Assembly (NCBI RefSeq): GCF_000002425.4
Contig: NC_037269.1
Span: 6,644,172-6,708,171, forward strand
Direction of reading: 5' to 3'
Source: Physcomitrium patens
Taxonomy: Eukaryota; Streptophyta; Bryopsida; Funariales; Funariaceae
Length of the DNA: 64,000 nucleotides
Shown here: positions 11,131 to 20,800 of the stretch, one piece after another
Position numbering within the stretch: the first letter of the stretch is position 1
How the letters are laid out: each line of letters begins with the position of its first letter
Notes under the pieces: model-generated
What the model was told of the DNA's origin: nothing
Seen by the model: the letters and a program-made list of their open reading frames with translations, nothing else
Databases searched by the model: none
Program-made: the position numbers and the translations under genes

Positions 11131-11547
11131 TTTAGCCACCAAAAGCAAGTAGACAGATTATTAATCTACTTTCTTAGAAGGGACGAAAAATTGAATCAAG
11201 GATATATTTTATATAGATATAAATTTCTTTACATTCTAATGTATCTAGAACATGTTTTTAATTAAAATATAGCCCATTAAATTTGCTATCTATGACAATT
11301 TATAATTTGTGAAAAGCTATTGTCAATGATCCTATATTATTGATTGAATTTGGACTTCTGTGAATTTAATTCAGTTTTATTAGTCATTGTATCTCCAATC
11401 TATTACACCAATGTCACTTGTACATACTGGACATCCATAATGGTGTCTCAAAGGTCTTGGTTTGCCTAAGTGATTTCCAAATACTTTGCATATCTCCCAT
11501 TTGCCAAGCCCTGTCAATTATAGCCAACTCATCCCTTCCCAACTCTT
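11131..11547. other. No gene recognised
   Basis: This AT-rich stretch lies between the Tc1 relic and the next LTR. No open frame of note and no repeat shared with the rest of the window was seen. Confidence 0.5.
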
Positions 11548-11977
11548 TGTTAAGATCAATAATTCAATAGAAACAAATAAACAACTCAGAGTTTCTCTTG
11601 AAGAAATTTGACTGAATAAAAATAAAGAAGTATATATATATATTAAAAGAAAATTGGAATGGCTTTTGCTAAAATATAAGAAAACTAAAGATTCTTGAAA
11701 CTGAACTACAAGCAAGAAAAGAGTTGATAAGAGTGAAGAAGGCTTCATTCTTATTTCTATATATATTATCTAATTAATAGCTACGTGTCAATGTTCTATA
11801 GGACCTCCAATATGTGTTGACTTTGTGGGACACCTATAAAACCAAAGCAGCGTCTATAGAGCTTTTTAAGAAGCTTTTCTAGAAAATATTATAAAATTAA
11901 TCTACTTTTACCTACTTCTATTTACTTTTATTTAATCATATGAATAATTATTAAAGTAAATATGTATGTCCATAATA
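11548..11977 (-). repeat. 3' LTR, family 1c
   Basis: The left LTR of the 11548-25988 element aligns along its length with 25563-25988 and contains the conserved GCTACGTG and TATATATATTATC blocks. The purine tract lies just to its right (CTACCCTCCTTTCTAGG as displayed). Confidence 0.8.
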
Positions 11978-12016
11978 CTACCCTCCTTTCTAGGGACGAG
12001 TTTCAGAAGGAGTAGT

Positions 12017-12436
12017 CTTTATAGATTGAGGAAGTCCAAAATCCATAAACTATGTTTGTCACATACTCTGATCTTTGTTCTCTTCAAAGATGGTTATAGG
12101 TCTTCTCAGCCATCAATAGTGTCCTATTTCAAGGCGAGAAGACCAGTATTTTATTTGATTATTGTTGAGGCCTTCGTAACTTCCATCAAATAAAGTATTT
12201 GGAACATTGTCAAGAGTTGTTCCTACCTCTAGTAAAATCACCAAACATTGAGAGTCTTCTAAGGTTGTGATACCAAACATATTGTATCTTGCCATCTATT
12301 TAAGAAAAGACATGTCGTTTTTGAAGGTCTTCATCTCAATTTTGTTGTCTTGAAGATTATAACAATTGTAATGTCTCATTTGGCAAGTAAGCAAATGAAG
12401 GTTCTTAAGTTGAATCTGCTTGTGATTGGTTCTCCA
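12017..12436 (-). pseudogene. Accessory ORF relic (family 1c)
   Basis: The minus strand keeps QCLVILLEVGTTLDNVPN and LFDGSYEGLNNNQ at the same position, between chromodomain and 3' LTR, as in the other family 1 copies. Broken. Confidence 0.6.
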
Positions 12437-12638
12437 TTCTTTTAGTGCTAGAAAAATCTAAGGAAATAACAAACAATGATACAAGATAAAATGAAGTCTT
12501 TACTGAGCCTCCTTTGCTTTATAGCAAAGATTTTTTTGACTCTTCATCTTGGTTTTGATGGATGTTGTTAATAGAATGCATTAACTTTAGCTAATGTATT
12601 TTGTGAGTGAAAATTTCACCCCTCTATCCAAATTACAA

Positions 12639-12776
12639 GATGGCCTCAATTAAGAGTTGCTTATAATAGGTAGTATGAAGTAGAAGATGCAATGAACAAG
12701 AACAAAAGATGGCCTCAATTAAGAGTTTCTTATAATAGGTAGTATGAAGTGGAAGATGCAATGAACAAGAACAAAA
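12639..12776. repeat. 69-bp tandem duplication inside the solo E LTR
   Basis: Two units (12639-12707 and 12708-12776) begin GATGGCCTCAATTAAGAG and differ at a couple of positions. The LTR at 57211-57905 has one unit only, so the duplication arose in this copy or its lineage. Confidence 0.85.
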
Positions 12777-13383
12777 GGAAGAACAACACAAAACAAGTGA
12801 AAGAAATGAAATCAAGCAATTACAACATCCAAAACTAAGTCACAATTTGTTTACTATATTTTCATCTAGTAAAAAATAAAAGTAAAAAGTAAAAATTATA
12901 TTTTTAGATAGGTAATTTTTTTATCTTTTCAATGATAAAAAAAACATATAAATCCGAGTTACTATGAGTAACTTATGAAGATTTGAAATAATAAGTGAAT
13001 AAACAAAAAGTTAAGTGAAAATATTTTACTTCAAGGTAATTTGCTTATAGATCAAGGGTTTGAGCCTCACCAAGGCTCACATGTAGTGTATAAGGGTGTC
13101 CTAAAGAGGCCACGAGGCCTTGGTCTTATCTTCCTAACTCTATTCAAGGTGTTACAATCCATATGGAACTTGTGCACCTCTCTTCTTACAAGGACTACAC
13201 TAGCTGCTGGTCCTCCTATTTTCTACTAGTAGAATTAATATTTTTGCATTTTTGACTTCACCATGGTGTCCAAAAAAATTGTGTGGCCTTCAAACCTTGC
13301 TCCATTTCTTCATAATGGCTTCCCAAGTGGTAAAACTCAATTTTACCAAGGTCTTGAAAATTATCCTAAAAATTCATAGAAAA

Positions 13384-13640
13384 TTCTAAATAAATTCTAA
13401 ATAAATTCTAAAAATTCCTATAATATTTCTATAATTCTAATATCCATTTAAAGATATAATTTCCTATATTTATGATTTTTTATAGTGATAAAAATCAATT
13501 CAAATCTACCATAAATTCTAAATAATTTCTAAATAAATTCTAAAAATTGCTATAATGTTTCTGTAATACTAATAGCAATTTAAAGATATAATTTCCTATA
13601 TTATTGATTTTTTATAGTAATAGAATCAATTTAAATCTAC
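13384..13640. repeat. Tandem duplication of about 127 bp inside the solo E LTR
   Basis: Two imperfect units contain ATTCTAAATAAATTCTAAAA, TTTAAAGATATAATTTCC and TTTTTTATAGT in the same order. The relative at 57211-57905 lacks this section. Boundaries are approximate. Confidence 0.65.
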
Positions 13641-13999
13641 TATAGATTCTACTTTCTATATAAATAACTAAAAAGACATGAGGTTCTTTCTCATGCTTCT
13701 TTTAACTATTAACTAATATTTATAGTTTTTATATAAGTAATACATATAGATATAAGATCAATATAAATATTGATTTTAGTAACTAATCCTTACTCCTCAA
13801 TAATAAATAAAAATACTAAATCAGCTAAAATAATTGCCTCCAAGACTTACTAAGACTCCATTTCTTCTCTACTAATACTATTCTTCTTTCTTTAACATCT
13901 TCTAAGCACATTTTTACCTAATAATTGTAATTTTAGCACTCTACATGTATTCTTTTGTCCTAAAACAACTAGTGAGTTAATCTGATGACTCACACATTT

Positions 14000-14407
14000 G
14001 CTAGATTCTTGAATGGCTTCTATGTACGTTTACTAATATCATATCCGCGCCAATGTATAAGGTATTCTAACCGATTTTGATGTCGCCTTGAATCTAAGAT
14101 TTCTTCCACCTCAAATTCTTCATTGTTGTTCACTTCTATAAGTGGCGATGGCATTTGTCTTCTTCCTTGTATATCCACTGTCTTGTATGGCTCAAGCAAT
14201 GACACGTAGAATACAAGATGGATCTTCATAGACTCCAATAGGTGCAAGCAATAAGCAACTGGATTGATCTGTTTATAAATAGAAAATGGTCCAAGCCTAA
14301 AATATTTATACTTCTAACAAGGGCAAATAGTCTTAATATTACCACAAAGCAACCATACCTTATTGCACATGTGGAATTGAAGTTATTTTTTACGATATAT
14401 ATCTACA
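14000..14407 (-). pseudogene. Chromodomain and integrase C-terminus of the old family 1c element
   Basis: The minus strand reads IHLVFYVSLLEPYKTVD, then EFEVEEILDSRRHQN and LEYLIHWRGYDISKRT, a clear chromodomain. The right edge is the insertion point of the 14408-20800 element; the matching upstream integrase resumes at 20801. Confidence 0.8.
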
Positions 14408-14969
14408 TATCAAGGATAAGAACTCGATAAAAAAATAATTCAGACAAGTACGCCTTCACTCAAAGAAAAATAACAAAATATATATAAACAAGTATGTCTA
14501 TTGAAAGAAAAACTGGAATGACTATTGCCAAAAGACAAGAAAACTAGAAACCCTTGAAACTAGAGTAGAAGCAAGAAAGGAGTTGACAAGAGTGAAGAAG
14601 CCTTCACTCTTGTCTCTATATATACTATCTAACTAGGGGCTACGTGGCGACGTTCTATAGGACCTCCAATATGTGTTGACATTGTAGGAAACATGCCTTG
14701 ACTTACAAGGCAAGTTTTTCTATTTATGGGCTACATAGTTAGCTTGATCTTCAAGCTAACAACATGTGCGGCACATGGCCAACTTGTTGACGACGTTTCT
14801 AATCCAAAAAGTCAATTAAAGACACCTATGAAGTCAAAGCAATGTCTAAGAAGTTTCTAGGAAGCTTTTATATCAAAATACTATAGAACTAACTTACTTT
14901 TACTTACTTTTACTTACTTCTACCTATTTCTACATGTAATTATTAGCTTATATGATTATGGCCGTGACA
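14408..14969 (-). repeat. 3' LTR, family 1
   Basis: Displayed left to right it runs from TATCAAGGATAAG to GGCCGTGACA. The purine tract (TTATCCTCCCTTCTAGAG as displayed) follows at 14970-14987. Confidence 0.92.
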
Positions 14970-15010
14970 TTATCCTCCCTTCTAGAGACGAGTTCCACGA
15001 GGAGCGGTCA

Positions 15011-15433
15011 TCATATGTTGAGGAAATCTATGATGCGACGAATTGTATTCGCCACATACTCTAATCTCTGTTCTCTTCGAAGATGATTGATAGGACCTCT
15101 CAACCATTGGTAGTGTCCCATACCAGGGCGGAAAAACCACCCAGTTATTTGATCATTGTTGAGGCCTTCGTAACTTCCTTCGAATAGCATATTTGGAACA
15201 CCATCAAGAGTTATTCCTACCTCTAGCAATATCACCAAACATTGAGAATCTCTTTCAAGGTCGTGATACCAAACGCGTTGTATCTCACCAACTATTCGAG
15301 GAAGAACATGTCGTTCTTGCGAATCTTCATCTCGGTTGTGTCGTCTTGAAGGTTGTGACAATTACAATGTCTCATCCGGTAAGTCAGCAAACAAAGGTTC
15401 TGGGGTTGAATCCGCTGGTTGTTGGCTCTCCAT
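15011..15433 (-). pseudogene. Accessory ORF, family 1
   Basis: The minus-strand region of 423 bases has the same length and start context as the copy at 629-1051. The clean C-terminal 116 residues include RHVLPRIVGEIQRVWYHDL, CLVILLEVGITLDGVPN, MGHYQWLRGPINHL and LEYVANTIRRIIDFLNI. No known fold, signal peptide or membrane helix is evident. The position, after pol and before the 3' LTR, is where some gypsy elements carry env-like or other extra genes, probably expressed from a spliced or subgenomic RNA (inference). Confidence 0.72.
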
Positions 15434-15575
15434 CTAATTAGCGTCACAAATCTAAAGAAGTTACAAACAAGGATAGGAAATTAAATGTTATCTTGCCTCA
15501 ATCTTGTCTCTTTTATAAGAGAGGTTTTCATCTTGATTTTGATGGATGTCGTTCATGAAAAACTTTAACTTTAGC

Positions 15576-16118
15576 TCAAGCATTTGCTAGATTCCTTGAT
15601 GGCTCCCATGTGCGCTCACTTATATCATATCCATGCCAATGAACAAGATATTCCAGCTTATTTTGGCGCCGCCTTGAGTCTAATACCTCTTGTACCTCAA
15701 ATTCTTCATTATTGTCCACTTCTATAGGAGGCGGTGGCATTTGTCTTCTTCCTTGTATATCCATTGTCTTATATGGTTCAAGAAGAGACACGTGGAATAC
15801 AAGATGGATCTTCATTGACTCCGGTAGGTGAAACCGATATGCAACTAGATTGACCTGTGCAGAAATAGAAAATGGTCCCAGCCTTCGATAGTCCAACTTG
15901 TCGCAAGGACGAGTGGTCTTGATATTACGACGAAGTAGCCATACCTCATCACCCACGTTGATTTGTGGTTGCTCCTTACGATATACATCTGCATTTATCT
16001 TTTGTCATTCTTGAGCTTCCTTCAACTGCACCTTTATTATTGCATGTAACTCTAACAACCGATTTGCCATATCTTCTGCTCCAGGATTTTCAACTTTTGA
16101 AAAATCAAAAGCATCAAG
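15576..16118 (-). pseudogene. Integrase C-terminus plus chromodomain
   Basis: The open part reads [37 protein letters not shown], then the chromodomain FEVQEVLDSRRRQ, LEYLVHWHGYDISERTWEP. The integrase linker resembles the GPF/Y module. It is nearly identical to the copy at 4-486. Confidence 0.88.
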
Positions 16119-17080
16119 TCATAGATGATAGCCATAATTGGCAAAGAAAGGTGTTTGTTGCGTGGAAGAATGTACCATATTATTATAAGCAAACTCTGCC
16201 AATGGTAGAAGAGTTGTCCAATCATCTTGATGGTAGTTGATGGTACACCTTAAATACTGCTTCAAGACATGGTTTATGCCCTCTGTTTGTCTATCAGTTT
16301 GAGGATGGAAAGCCGAAGATAGGTTTATGTCTACTTTTAAAATCTTGAAAAGGGTCCTCCAGAATCTTGACACAAATTGAGTTCCCATATCCGATATGAT
16401 ATCTTTAGGTAATCCATGGTAGCAATAGATATCATCAATGAAAAGCTTAGCTGTTTCTTCACCTGTGATAGATTTTGTACATGGCACAAAATGTGCCATC
16501 TTGGTGAAACGATCTACTATCACAAATATAGAATCATAAGATCATGAGGTTGGAAGATCTGTGATGAAATCCATAGAAACAGAAGACCATGGTTATTTTG
16601 GTATAGGTAATGGCTGAAGAAGTCCGTAAGGTCGATGACGAGGAGTTTTTGATCTTGAACAAATATTACATGATTGTACAAAGTCTTTGACTGACTTCCA
16701 CATTTGTGGCCACCAAAAATCTCTTGATATGAGTTCCAAAGTCTTATTATATCCAAAGTGTCCTACTGCTAGAAAATCATGACCTGCTTGAAAAACACGT
16801 AAACGTGCTTCTCCTTCTGGAACATATAGGCGTCCTTCAAAATATAATAGATTATTCTTAAACTTGAACTTAGAAGAATCATGAGACTTGGAAGAATTAT
16901 TCTCGATATCATGAACAAGAGGGTCTGAGGACATACTGGACTGGATTTGCTTAAGAAAAGTTGAATCAACAGTCAATGTTGATTTCATTGCTCGGAGATG
17001 AAATTGCTCAGGTTTCAAGAGGACCGTTCTTTGTTGCTCAAAAGCTGCATCTCCTTCTTTTGGTACAAAATAAGAACGTC
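16119..17080 (-). pseudogene. Integrase (zinc-binding and catalytic core)
   Basis: The zinc-binding part shows HDFLAVGHFGYNKTLELIS...CNICSRSK. The catalytic core shows MDFI, then DRFTKMAHFVPC, SDMGTQFVSRFW and SSAFHPQTDRQTEGINHVL, the D,D,E arrangement of retroviral integrases. It would join element cDNA to chromosomal DNA. Broken. Confidence 0.87.
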
Positions 17081-18450
17081 TAGACAGGGCATCGAACAAA
17101 CCTTGTTGTTTTTCTGGCCAATAAGTGATAATGAACTCGAATCTTGTCAAAGACATACTCCAACGAGCTTGACGACGATTCAACATGCATGCTGACATGA
17201 AATACTCGAGGTTCTTGTGATCTGTCTACACAGTGACTGGACTAGAAGCGCCTTCTAGATAATGACGCCATTCTTGAAAGGAATCCACGATTGCAATCAA
17301 TTCTTTATCGTGGATCTCATAATTGATCTTCGCTGCTGAGAATTTTCTGGAATGAAAAGCTATCGGATGAAATTTGTCATCTGTTCCCATTTGTGATAAA
17401 ACTGCACCCAAAGCAAAATTTGATGCGTCTGTTTCCATAGAAAATGCCTTGGAAAAGTCAACACAATATAAGACTGGTGCAGAGACAAACGATGTCTTCA
17501 AGGCTTCAAATGCTGCTTCCGCTTCTTGATTCCATTGGAATTTGTCTTTACTAGTCAGGCGTGTAAGTGGAGCTGCAACTCGTGAAAAGTCTTTGATGAA
17601 GATCCGATAGTAATTGGCAAATCCCAAGAAACATTGGACATCTCTTACTATCCTTGAAATCTTCCAATCCATGATTGTCTGAACTTTCTTAGAATCCATC
17701 ATGAGACCATCATTTGAAATGATGTATCCTAAAAAGTCAACTTGAGTAGTGTGAAATACACATTTTTCCATCTTGGCGTACAATCCTGCATCTCTAAGTT
17801 TTTGTAATACTTGACTAACATGTATTTCATGTTCTTTGACGTTCTTAGAATAGATTAGGATATTGTCTAGGTAGCAGATGATAAAATTGTCTAAGAATTC
17901 ACAAAATACATCATTCATGAGATGTTGAAAAGCAGCTGGTGCATTTGTGAGTCCAAAAGGCATGACATTATATTCAAAATGTCTGTACCTGGTTCGAAAT
18001 GCAGTCTTCCATTCATCTCCTTTCTTGATTCGTACTAGATTATATGTTCCTCTTAGACCTATTTTAGTATAAATCTTAGCTTGATTCAACTGGTGAAGGA
18101 GTCCTGATATCAAAAGTAATGGATACCTGTTCTTGATTGTGATCTTGTTGAGTCCTCGATAGTCAACACACATTCGCAAAGATCCATCTTTTTTCTTTAC
18201 GAATAGAATTAGAGCTCCTGCTAGAGATTTTGAATGGCGTATGAAATTCTTTGCTAAATTCTCGTCAATATATGTCTTGAATTCCGCAAACTCATCTTGC
18301 GATAAACTATAAATTGGTCCAAATGGTGGCTGAGTTCCTTCCTTGAGGTCGATTGAACAATCATATGGGCGATGCTCAGGAAGAATATCTGCATTCTTTT
18401 TTTCAAAAACGTCTTGATAATCTTGATATTGACTTGGAATGCCACTTGAA
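17080..18450 (-). pseudogene. Reverse transcriptase and RNase H
   Basis: A long open stretch of 317 residues (17226-18179) carries the polymerase motifs MCVDYRGLNKITIKNRYP, AKIYTKIGLRGTYNLVRI, MPFGLTNAPAAFQHLMND and CYLDNILIYSKN (YLDN in place of YLDD), then the thumb/connection. RNase H follows (FSMETDASNFALGAVLSQM, FHSRKFSAAKINYEIHDKEL). The wording KITIKNRYP...KI.LRGTYNL is typical of fungal and Tcn1-like chromoviruses. Confidence 0.9.
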
Positions 18451-18599
18451 GTCTTTACGCTTTCAGAAATAGGTGCAGCATAAATAACAAAAGTTGATCC
18501 TTCTTTTGCTGCGTGTATAAATGCTTTTGCACCTATAAGTACGGATTTTACTATACTAGACTTATAACTTTTTACTTGGTTGGTAGAACTACTAATGAC

Positions 18600-19016
18600 G
18601 CTCTAGAAAAAATCAAGTTTACGAGAATTCCAATCTATTTGAGGGTTATATTTTTCTAGCCAGGATAAACCTAAAATAATTGGATTGGACGGAGATTTAA
18701 TTATGTTAAAAGCTATGTAGCTAACATGACCGTTTATTGTTACTTTTATAAGGCGAGTTTCATGAGTGACATCTCCAGAAGACAAAGGACGGCCATCAAT
18801 GACTTCTACATGTACGGGTTTAGTTTTTTGTACAAGAGGTATTTTACGACTTTTAACAAATTGTTCATCTAAAAAACATAAAAAGGCTCCCGAAACTAAT
18901 AAAGCAAAGGCTTTGTAATTCTTAGGTCTTAAATATAATTCTATTATAAAACAAGAAGACGGTTCTGAGGAGAAGATAGGACCTTCATTAGGAATTGTAC
19001 AAGGTTCCAGCTGCAC
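18600..19016 (-). pseudogene. Aspartic protease
   Basis: Read on the minus strand it shows FALLVSGAFLCFLDEQFV, where the active-site DSGA reads VSGA, then TKPVHVEVIDGRPL and IILGLSWLEKYNPQIDWNS. It processes the gag-pol polyprotein in intact relatives. Confidence 0.78.
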
Positions 19017-19029
19017 GGTCCCTATTGTA

Positions 19030-20026
19030 GCTGGACGAATCCGTTTTCTAACATATTGTCTTCTTTGACCGCTGTACCCCTCATTTTATAGTTACGTTGT
19101 TTCTTTGGACAATGTTGAGTAGTGTGCTTAGATTCTCCGCATTATAAACATAATCCTTCTTGACGACGATGAATCTTTTTTTGCTTAGTTAAGGGTTTAA
19201 AATGTACCGCATCAATTTGCATGTCTTCTACTTTCGAATGTACGTTTGGCGAAGATGCTGATGTTGCTATTGAGTAATAACATTGAGGTTCTCGTGTACG
19301 ACTCTCTGATCAAAATTCAAAAAGTTGATTGTCACATTTTATCGCAGAATCGATTGCTTGACTCAAAGTTTGAGGATCAGGTAAGTTGAGCATCAATTTC
19401 TTTACTTTGTATTGCAATCTATAAAGATATTGACTGATGAGTGCAACATCATCCCACTTGATGTCAATTGCAAGTTGTCAAAATTGTGAAGCATACATTA
19501 TTACTGAGCGATTTTTTTGTCACAAAATTCGGATCTTGTTTGTTGCGACATGAGTTGCATCATGTTTACCATACATAGATCCAAACTCCACCAAAAAAGC
19601 TTCCAAATTGTCCAATATTGGATTTCGTTGTTTAGAAAAAGATGAAAACCACAATAATGCAGAACCAGAAAGTAGAGTGCCAATAAACCTAACTTGTGAT
19701 GCTGGAGTTGGATAGCTTTGCGGTTAAAGTTGAATTACCTATTGTACTTGATTGATGAACCTTCGAAATTTTGATCTTGTACCATCAAATTTCTCGGATA
19801 AAGCAATTCTTGGTTCTCTAATGCTTACAGAGTGTTGTACAATTGGAGAAAGAATGTGATTTGGTGCAGATGTTGAAGCAGCTCCGATCATCTCTATATC
19901 TCTATTTTTTACTATTCTTGTTCTTTTCTGTATTGGTGAATTGAGTTGATGCATCGCAAGCATTAACTCCTTCATTTGCTCTTGCATTTGTGCCATTGCA
20001 CTCTTCATTTCAAGAAGCTCTGCCAT
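19030..20026 (-). pseudogene. Gag
   Basis: The N-terminus MAELLEMKSAMAQMQEQMK (a short predicted coil) is followed by KFDGTRSKFRRFINQVQ, the family signature. A CCHC knuckle (CGESKHTTQHCPK core) lies near 19115-19165, close to the protease. Gag would form the virus-like particle. Broken. Confidence 0.8.
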
Positions 20027-20121
20027 AATGATACTAAGAAGAAAAATTTGTCTGATATTGCTGAAGACAAAAGAAAAAGAAAAGACTTGATAACAAAGAA
20101 AATACTAAGAATAATATCAGT

Positions 20122-20150
20122 TTAGAAGTGGGTAATCCGCAAACTTCTAA
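20122..20150 (-). other. Leader hairpin with GGGTAATCC loop
   Basis: TTAGAAGT and ACTTCTAA form a perfect 8-bp stem around GGGTAATCCGCAA (as displayed). A second GGGGTAATCC flanked by AAGAG and CTCTT follows at about 20167-20193. The same paired arrangement, with different stem bases, is found in element B. Confidence 0.6.
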
Positions 20151-20226
20151 TACGCTTATGTCTTGTCAAGAGAAAGGGGTAATCCACTCTTACTCAAGAA
20201 AAACAAAGCTCTGATATTGTAAGTGT

Positions 20227-20237
20227 ACTCTTGTCAA
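20227..20237 (-). other. Putative self-primer binding site
   Basis: ACTCTTGTCAA (displayed) lies two bases outside the 5' LTR. Its reverse complement, TTGACAAGAGT, is found inside the same LTR at 20415-20425, about 31 bases from the far end of the TATATATA box (20449-20456). So the predicted first 11 bases of the transcript can pair with this site. Confidence 0.6.
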
Positions 20238-20239
20238 TC

Positions 20240-20800
20240 TGTCAAGGACAAGAACTCGATGAAAAAATAATTCAGACAAGTAAGCCTTCACTCAAAGAAA
20301 AATAACAAAATATATATAAACAAGTATGTCTATTGAAAGAGAAACTGGAATGGCTATAGCCAAAAGACAAGAAAACTAGAGACCCTTGAAACTAGACTAG
20401 AAGCAAGAAAGGAGTTGACAAGAGTGAAGAAGCCTTCACTCTTGCCTCTATATATACTATCTAACTAGGGGCTACGTGGCGACGTTCTACAAGACCTCCA
20501 ATATGTGTTGACTTTGTAGGACACATGCCTTGACTTACAAGGCAAGTTTTTCTATGTGTGGGCCACATAGTTAGCTTGATCTTCAAGCTAACAACATGTG
20601 TGGCACATGGCCAACTTGTTGACGACGTTTCTAATCCATTAAGTCAATTAACGACACCTATGAAGTCAAAGCAGCGTCTAAGAAGTTTCTAAGAGGCTTC
20701 TATATTAAATACTATAGAACTAAGTTACTTTTACCTACTTTTACCTACATCTACATATTTCTATATGTAATTATTAGCTTATATGATTATGGCCGTGACA
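20240..20800 (-). repeat. 5' LTR, family 1
   Basis: It runs TGTCAAGGACAAG to GGCCGTGACA as displayed. The TATA box is at 20449-20456. A TACGTGGC motif (ABRE/G-box-like) lies upstream of it on the element strand. A 10-bp inverted repeat (AAGAGTGAAG...CTTCACTCTT) spans the predicted transcript start. Confidence 0.93.

Larger units (their letters stand above)
12602..13994 (-). mobile_element. Solo LTR of element E (Tat/Athila-like family)
   Basis: This 1393-bp block begins TGTGAGT and ends ACTCACA, a perfect inverted terminal repeat. It is flanked by TATTT (12597-12601) and CATTT (13995-13999), a 5-bp target duplication with one change. The sequence on either side is continuous with the chromodomain of the 11548-25988 element, so it inserted there. 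Both ends match the LTR at 57211-57905. No internal element sequence is present, so it is a solo LTR, presumably left by LTR-LTR recombination. Confidence 0.87.
14408..20800 (-). mobile_element. Ty3/gypsy chromovirus, family 1, structurally complete copy
   Basis: LTRs of 562 bp (14408-14969) and 561 bp (20240-20800) are flanked by a perfect 5-bp target duplication, CTACA (14403-14407 and 20801-20805). The flanking sequence is continuous with the integrase end of an older relative. Internal order on the minus strand is leader, gag with CCHC knuckle, protease, reverse transcriptase-RNase H, integrase, chromodomain, accessory ORF, polypurine tract. The two LTRs differ at about 34 positions (about 6 percent by eye). 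That would mean a few million years at a grass-like rate, but the rate here is unknown. All parts are present, but the coding regions are broken at roughly ten places. Confidence 0.93.

Noticed and set aside
12633-12815. Minus-strand open frame with internal repeats (HLPLHTTYYK twice)
   Set aside because: It is a by-product of the 69-bp tandem duplication in the solo LTR.
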